From Methylococcaceae bacterium NSP1-2 (GTDB lineage: Bacteria > Pseudomonadota > Gammaproteobacteria > Methylococcales > Methylomonadaceae): DNA of 17,663 nt. The notes beneath the pieces are model-generated. The model was not told where the DNA came from and did no database searches. It worked only from the letters and a program-made list of their open reading frames with translations. The position numbers and the translations under genes were made by a program. Shown here one piece after another: positions 14,198 to 17,663 of this stretch. Numbering within the stretch: the stretch's first letter is position 1; the number at the start of each line of letters is the position of its first letter. The stretch lies in assembly GCA_002256685.1 (NCBI GenBank), contig NQJH01000040.1:1-17663 (forward strand). The letters are read 5' to 3'.

Positions 14198-14752
14198 TTA
14201 TTTTTTTACTGATTTTTCAGTAATATCAAAAAATGTGTATGACAGTGTAATGGTTTTGTATTGCTCAGGTAATTCTGGATTAATGACAAAACGCATCGGC
14301 ATGGTTTTCGCTTCGTTCGGCTGAAAAGTTTGCTCGTCAAAACAAAAACACTGAATTTTTTCAAAAAAACTACTAATCACCGCAGGTGAAAAACTGGCAA
14401 TTGCTCTAGCAACCATGAGCTTATCCGTTTTATTTTTAGCATAATAGTTTACCGTGTGATATTCACCTGGATGGACGATTAGCTGTTTTTTTTCGGCACG
14501 AAACTCCATAGGTGTGGATTCATTCAGTGTAGTCATGAATTCTATGGTGATTTCTCGACTCATATCGACTTTGTAAGCAACTTCTGGAGCTTTTTTAATA
14601 TCATCGGGTCTGTCCCGCTCTATCCATTTCCATTCACACAACACATCGTAAATGGGAACCAGCGCGTAACCAAAGCCAAACATACCTACAGCAACTAACA
14701 GCAACATCCGCGCTAACTTAGCATTTTTCTTACTAACGTCTTCTTCGCTCAT
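14198..14752 (-). CDS. ctaG: Cytochrome c oxidase assembly protein CtaG (Cox11), CuB insertion
   Basis: A 184-residue copper chaperone with an N-terminal membrane helix (about 14-34) and a periplasmic immunoglobulin-like domain. All copper-related cysteines are present: C39 in PIYDVLCEW, and C135 and C137 in the CFCF motif (KIQCFCFDEQ). It delivers copper to the CuB site of subunit I. Its ATG overlaps by 4 bases (ATGA) the stop of a 32-residue ORF, indicating translational coupling. Length is standard. Confidence 0.96.
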   Translation of the reverse strand: MSEEDVSKKNAKLARMLLLVAVGMFGFGYALVPIYDVLCEWKWIERDRPDDIKKAPEVAYKVDMSREITIEFMTTLNESTPMEFRAEKKQLIVHPGEYHTVNYYAKNKTDKLMVARAIASFSPAVISSFFEKIQCFCFDEQTFQPNEAKTMPMRFVINPELPEQYKTITLSYTFFDITEKSVKK

Positions 14753-14847
14753 TGAGAAACCGCTTGTGCTACCGCGAATAGATAAACAATCACGGTGATA
14801 GCGACTAAAATCACTGCTGTTAAAATATTTTTATTTTTTGTTGTCAT
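14749..14847 (-). CDS. 32-residue single-helix membrane protein, probable small oxidase assembly protein
   Basis: ATG 14847 opens 32 codons ending in TGA at 14749, overlapping the ctaG start as ATGA. The protein begins MTTKNKNI, has one hydrophobic helix LTAVILVAITVIVYLFAVA (residues 9-27) and ends QAVSQ. A basic N-terminus followed by a single helix predicts N-in topology. A short ORF at this place, annotated as cytochrome oxidase small assembly protein, is known in some proteobacterial cox clusters, so a similar role is inferred. No clear Shine-Dalgarno is present, and a large palindrome lies just upstream. Confidence 0.68.
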   Translation of the reverse strand: MTTKNKNILTAVILVAITVIVYLFAVAQAVSQ

Positions 14848-14857
14848 GTTGTTATTC

Positions 14858-14891
14858 GAGTCATTGCCTGACTTAAGTCAGGCAATGACTC
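14858..14891. repeat. 34-bp perfect palindrome between coxA and the small ORF
   Basis: The arms GAGTCATTGCCTGACTT (14858-14874) and AAGTCAGGCAATGACTC (14875-14891) are exact complements with no spacer. As RNA they give a stem of about 15 bp with a TTAA loop. No U-run follows on the minus strand. It starts 8 bases beyond the coxA stop, so it can protect the coxBA message from 3' decay or partly attenuate ctaG-coxC. Confidence 0.8.
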
Positions 14892-14899
14892 TTTGTACC

Positions 14900-16441
14900 T
14901 TAATGTGAATCCAAAACGTGTTCAGTCGGCACAAGCAAGGGCGGTGTCGTCCATGTGTGGTAAGGAACAGGAGAGGGTAATGTCCATTCCAAACTGTGCT
15001 TGCTAGCATCTTCCCACACTTCATTCGTTACTTTTTCGCCAGTACCACCTTTGATGGTGTCGATAACGATGTACAAAAATAACAACTGGCTGGCTCCAAA
15101 TATAAAACCACCGATACTGGAAACCATATTCCAATCAGCAAACTGTACTGCATAGTCAGGAATACGACGTGGCATACCGGCTAAGCCTAAGAAATGCTGA
15201 GGGAAAAACAAAACATTCACTGAAATAGCTGACAACCAAAAATGCAGTTGACCAATTTTTTCGTTGTACATGTGTCCTGTCCATTTAGGCAACCAGAAGT
15301 AACCCGCCGCCATCAGAATAAAAATTGACGCAGGAACTAGGGTGTAATGAAAGTGAGCAACAATGAAATAAGTGTCATGATATTGGAAATCAGCTGGCGC
15401 AATCGCCATCATCAAACCAGTAAAACCGCCCATCGTGAACAACACCACGAAGGCAATAGAAAACAGCATGGGTGTTCCCGCTATTGGCATACCCACAGTA
15501 AACATGTGATGTGCCCAAACGATAAATGAGAAAAACGCAATTGAACCAGTCGCCCACACCATAGAGCTGTAACCAAACAAAGGTTTACGCGCAAATACAG
15601 GAATGATGGTAGACGCAACACCGAAAGTGGGCAGAATCATGATATACACTTCTGGGTGTCCGAAGAACCAGAAAATATGTTGATACAGCACAGGATCACC
15701 ACCGCCAGCAGCATTAAAAAAGCTGGTGTGGAAGAATTTATCGGTTAAAAGCATAGTGACTGCGCCAGCAAATACAGGCATAACAGCAATCAACAAGAAG
15801 GCAGTAATCAACCAAGTCCAAACAAACAATGGCATGTCCATCATTTTCATGGTGGGCGCGCGCATGTTGAAGATAGTGGCGATAATATTGATCGCACCCA
15901 TAATGGAAGAGATACCCAACAAATGCACGGCGAATACTGCAAATGGCATCGCTTTACCGACTGTAATCGGCTGCAATACTAACGGTGGATAAAAAGTCCA
16001 ACCAGCATTTGGCGCACCTGTTTCCAAAAATAGAGTGCTTGCTAGTAACAATACACCAGCAACTAATAGCCAAAAACTCATGTTGTTCATGCGTGGCAAC
16101 GCCATATCAGGTGCGCCAATCATCAGAGGAATTTGCCAGTTAGCCAAACCGACGAAGGCTGGCATAACGGCACCAAATACCATGACTAATGCGTGCATGG
16201 TAGTCATGGAGTTAAAGAATGCAGGATCTACAAATTGCAAACCAGGTTCAAATAATTCAGCACGGATTATCATTGCCATTGTACCGCCAACAAAAAACAT
16301 GGCGAGTGCAAATAATAAATACAATGTGCCAATGTCTTTGTGATTGGTGGTAATAATCCATCTTAACAGCCCCTTAGCAGGGCCGTGATCGTGATGCTCA
16401 TCGGCGTGATGATCATCATGCTCAGCTACGACAGCAGACAT
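14900..16441 (-). CDS. coxA: Cytochrome c oxidase subunit I, lacking the helix VIII/K-channel segment
   Basis: A 513-residue heme-copper oxidase subunit I. All metal ligands are present: H83 (low-spin heme a), H262 with Y266 (CuB and the cross-linked Tyr in GHPEVY), H311 and H312 (CuB), H363 (heme a3) and H365 (heme a). D-channel residues D112, N119/N120 and E264 are also present. From the second CuB His to the heme a3 His there are 51 residues, against 85 in the Paracoccus and bovine enzymes (326 to 411, and 291 to 376). The 34 missing residues lie between G322 and T323 (around 15475) and correspond to helix VIII, which carries the K-channel Lys and Thr. The deletion is in frame and the flanks are normal. 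The histidine-rich N-terminus (8-19) is usual for the clade. GAGGT lies 7 bases before ATG 16441. Confidence 0.95.
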   Translation of the reverse strand: MSAVVAEHDDHHADEHHDHGPAKGLLRWIITTNHKDIGTLYLLFALAMFFVGGTMAMIIRAELFEPGLQFVDPAFFNSMTTMHALVMVFGAVMPAFVGLANWQIPLMIGAPDMALPRMNNMSFWLLVAGVLLLASTLFLETGAPNAGWTFYPPLVLQPITVGKAMPFAVFAVHLLGISSIMGAINIIATIFNMRAPTMKMMDMPLFVWTWLITAFLLIAVMPVFAGAVTMLLTDKFFHTSFFNAAGGGDPVLYQHIFWFFGHPEVYIMILPTFGVASTIIPVFARKPLFGYSSMVWATGSIAFFSFIVWAHHMFTVGMPIAGTPMLFSIAFVVLFTMGGFTGLMMAIAPADFQYHDTYFIVAHFHYTLVPASIFILMAAGYFWLPKWTGHMYNEKIGQLHFWLSAISVNVLFFPQHFLGLAGMPRRIPDYAVQFADWNMVSSIGGFIFGASQLLFLYIVIDTIKGGTGEKVTNEVWEDASKHSLEWTLPSPVPYHTWTTPPLLVPTEHVLDSH

Positions 16442-16494
16442 ATTTTATACCTCGAAAATAGTTAAAAAAGGTTAGACTGATAACAAGGACTGAC

Positions 16495-17616
16495 TTAGTC
16501 GTCTTCATAAACAGGCGTGATTTTATTAGGCTGAATGTCGTCACCGACTTTGTTGCCCAAATCATTTCTGATATAAGTGATTACCTCAGCTAATTCATTA
16601 TCTTTCAACTTAGAAAATGCGGGCATTTTGCTAGTACCTGCTTGCAGAAAGCCAATTAAGGGGTCAATACCACCCATTACTTTTGGACTTGCAGTTAAAG
16701 CAGGAATTAAACCAGTCACGCCCGCACCATCTATTTGATGACAGCCTACGCAATTTTTTAAATAGACCGATTCACCCTTTGCCATTAACTGCTCACGGCT
16801 TTGGTCGCTCAAATCTGGTTTTTGTTTTTGTTGTTCCGATGTCTTCTTCACCCACGCATCATAGTCAGGCTGTTCCATAGCAATGACGACGATAGGCATA
16901 AAACCGTGGTCTCTACCGCACAACTCAGTACATTGACCGCGATAAACACCTGCTTTATCAACAGAAGTCCATGCTTCATTAATAAAACCAGGATTAGCGT
17001 CTTTTTTCCAGCCTAAATCAGGGACCCACCATGAATGGATAACATCGCTTGAAGTTAAGACAAAACGAATTTTTTTCTTGACGGGAATCACTAAGGGCTT
17101 GTCAACATTCAACAAATAATTAGGCACAGAACGTGGATCAGCACCTTTAGTACGGTGTGTTATTTCACTGGCTTCATCTAAATGACTTTCAAAATGAATG
17201 TCATTATCCAGATATTTATAGTCCCAATACCATTGTTTACCCGTCACTTGAATGGTCATGTCTGATTTTTGCACATCAGCCAATTCCAACATAGTTTTTG
17301 TTGCTGGAATCGCCATGCCAATCAAAATCAGCGTTGGAATAATTGTCCAGATAATTTCAACGGTGGTGTTTTCATGAAATTGTGCGGCTTCATGTCCTTT
17401 CGATTTACGATGATGGTAAATCGAATAAAACATAGTACCGAATACGGCGATACCAATAAATACACAAATCCATAGAATTAACATGTGTAAATCATAAATA
17501 TCATGACTTACTTTAGTAACCCCTTGCATTAAATTGAGCGTGTAATCCGCTTGTGCAGCTTCTTGGCCTAAAGCCATTAAGATCACACCTACGAATAGTT
17601 TCTTTATTTTATTCAC
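16495..17616 (-). CDS. coxB: Cytochrome c oxidase subunit II with C-terminal cytochrome c domain
   Basis: A 373-residue protein. After a signal peptide (about 1-23) come two membrane helices (about 42-65 and 87-107) and the cupredoxin domain, with the aromatic patch GKQWYWDY (126-133) and the CuA ligands H194, C229, E231, C233, H237 and M240. Linker residues 255-275 lead to a class I cytochrome c domain with C289-x-x-C292-H293 (CVGCH) and a probable axial M331 (KMPAF). It accepts electrons from cytochrome c and passes them through CuA to subunit I. The c-domain fusion is common in gammaproteobacteria. GTG 17616 is used, with GAGGAG 8 bases upstream. coxA follows after 53 bases. Confidence 0.97.
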   Translation of the reverse strand: MNKIKKLFVGVILMALGQEAAQADYTLNLMQGVTKVSHDIYDLHMLILWICVFIGIAVFGTMFYSIYHHRKSKGHEAAQFHENTTVEIIWTIIPTLILIGMAIPATKTMLELADVQKSDMTIQVTGKQWYWDYKYLDNDIHFESHLDEASEITHRTKGADPRSVPNYLLNVDKPLVIPVKKKIRFVLTSSDVIHSWWVPDLGWKKDANPGFINEAWTSVDKAGVYRGQCTELCGRDHGFMPIVVIAMEQPDYDAWVKKTSEQQKQKPDLSDQSREQLMAKGESVYLKNCVGCHQIDGAGVTGLIPALTASPKVMGGIDPLIGFLQAGTSKMPAFSKLKDNELAEVITYIRNDLGNKVGDDIQPNKITPVYEDD

Positions 17617-17630
17617 GGAGCAGACTCCTC
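17614..17630 (-). promoter_or_regulatory. Ribosome binding site of coxB within a small hairpin
   Basis: The Shine-Dalgarno GAGGAG (17630-17625) is followed by TCTG and CTCC (17620-17617), which can pair with GGAG, and then the GTG start. The four G-C-rich pairs would hide the ribosome binding site. The stem is short, so its effect is uncertain. Confidence 0.35.
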
Positions 17631-17663
17631 GTTAGTAGTTATAAACTCTTGTTGCTTTATATC

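Overview
The window looks like a chromosomal segment of a gammaproteobacterium, probably a chemolithoautotrophic sulfur oxidiser of the Thiotrichales/Beggiatoaceae type. This is an inference. It rests on a DabA inorganic-carbon transporter, a proteobacterial cox operon with a cytochrome c domain fused to subunit II, the ftsE-ftsX-rpoH synteny, and a fairly AT-rich composition. No rRNA, tRNA, CRISPR array, transposase or phage structural gene is visible.

Layout. (i) 1-4533, minus strand: a two-gene inorganic-carbon uptake operon, a NuoM-like membrane subunit followed by DabA. DabA runs off the left edge with 1017 codons visible. (ii) 4534-6848: an accessory stretch with an AT-rich winged-HTH gene, a RelE/Gp49-type toxin and XRE antitoxin arranged tail-to-tail, a cytidylate-kinase-like gene broken by an internal deletion, and a small TIGR02647-family gene. 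(iii) 6903-12914, minus strand: SURF1, a SCO-like thioredoxin-fold protein, a heme A synthase/FtsY fusion, ftsE, ftsX and rpoH, nearly gapless up to ftsX. rpoH has its own promoter, which lies inside a near-perfect CIRCE operator. (iv) 12993-13259, plus strand: a twin-transmembrane DUF2909 gene. (v) 13331-17616, minus strand: coxB, coxA, a 32-residue ORF, ctaG and coxC.

How they work together. Cox subunits I-III form an aa3-type terminal oxidase. CtaG, SURF1, the SCO-like protein and the CtaA domain belong to its copper and heme A assembly. In this genome the assembly half of the cox cluster abuts the ftsY-ftsE-ftsX-rpoH cluster, and the genes at the boundary, ctaA and ftsY, form one continuous reading frame. 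The SRP receptor GTPase is therefore tethered to an eight-helix heme A synthase-like domain.

The most surprising observations are the CtaA-FtsY fusion (9522-11441), a CoxA whose spacing between the CuB and heme a3 histidines is 34 residues short so that the K-channel helix is missing (around 15475), the degenerate first loop of the CtaA domain, the CIRCE element over the rpoH promoter, and the convergent overlapping toxin-antitoxin genes. Family assignments are by recognition of motifs in the translated sequence; no database search was run.
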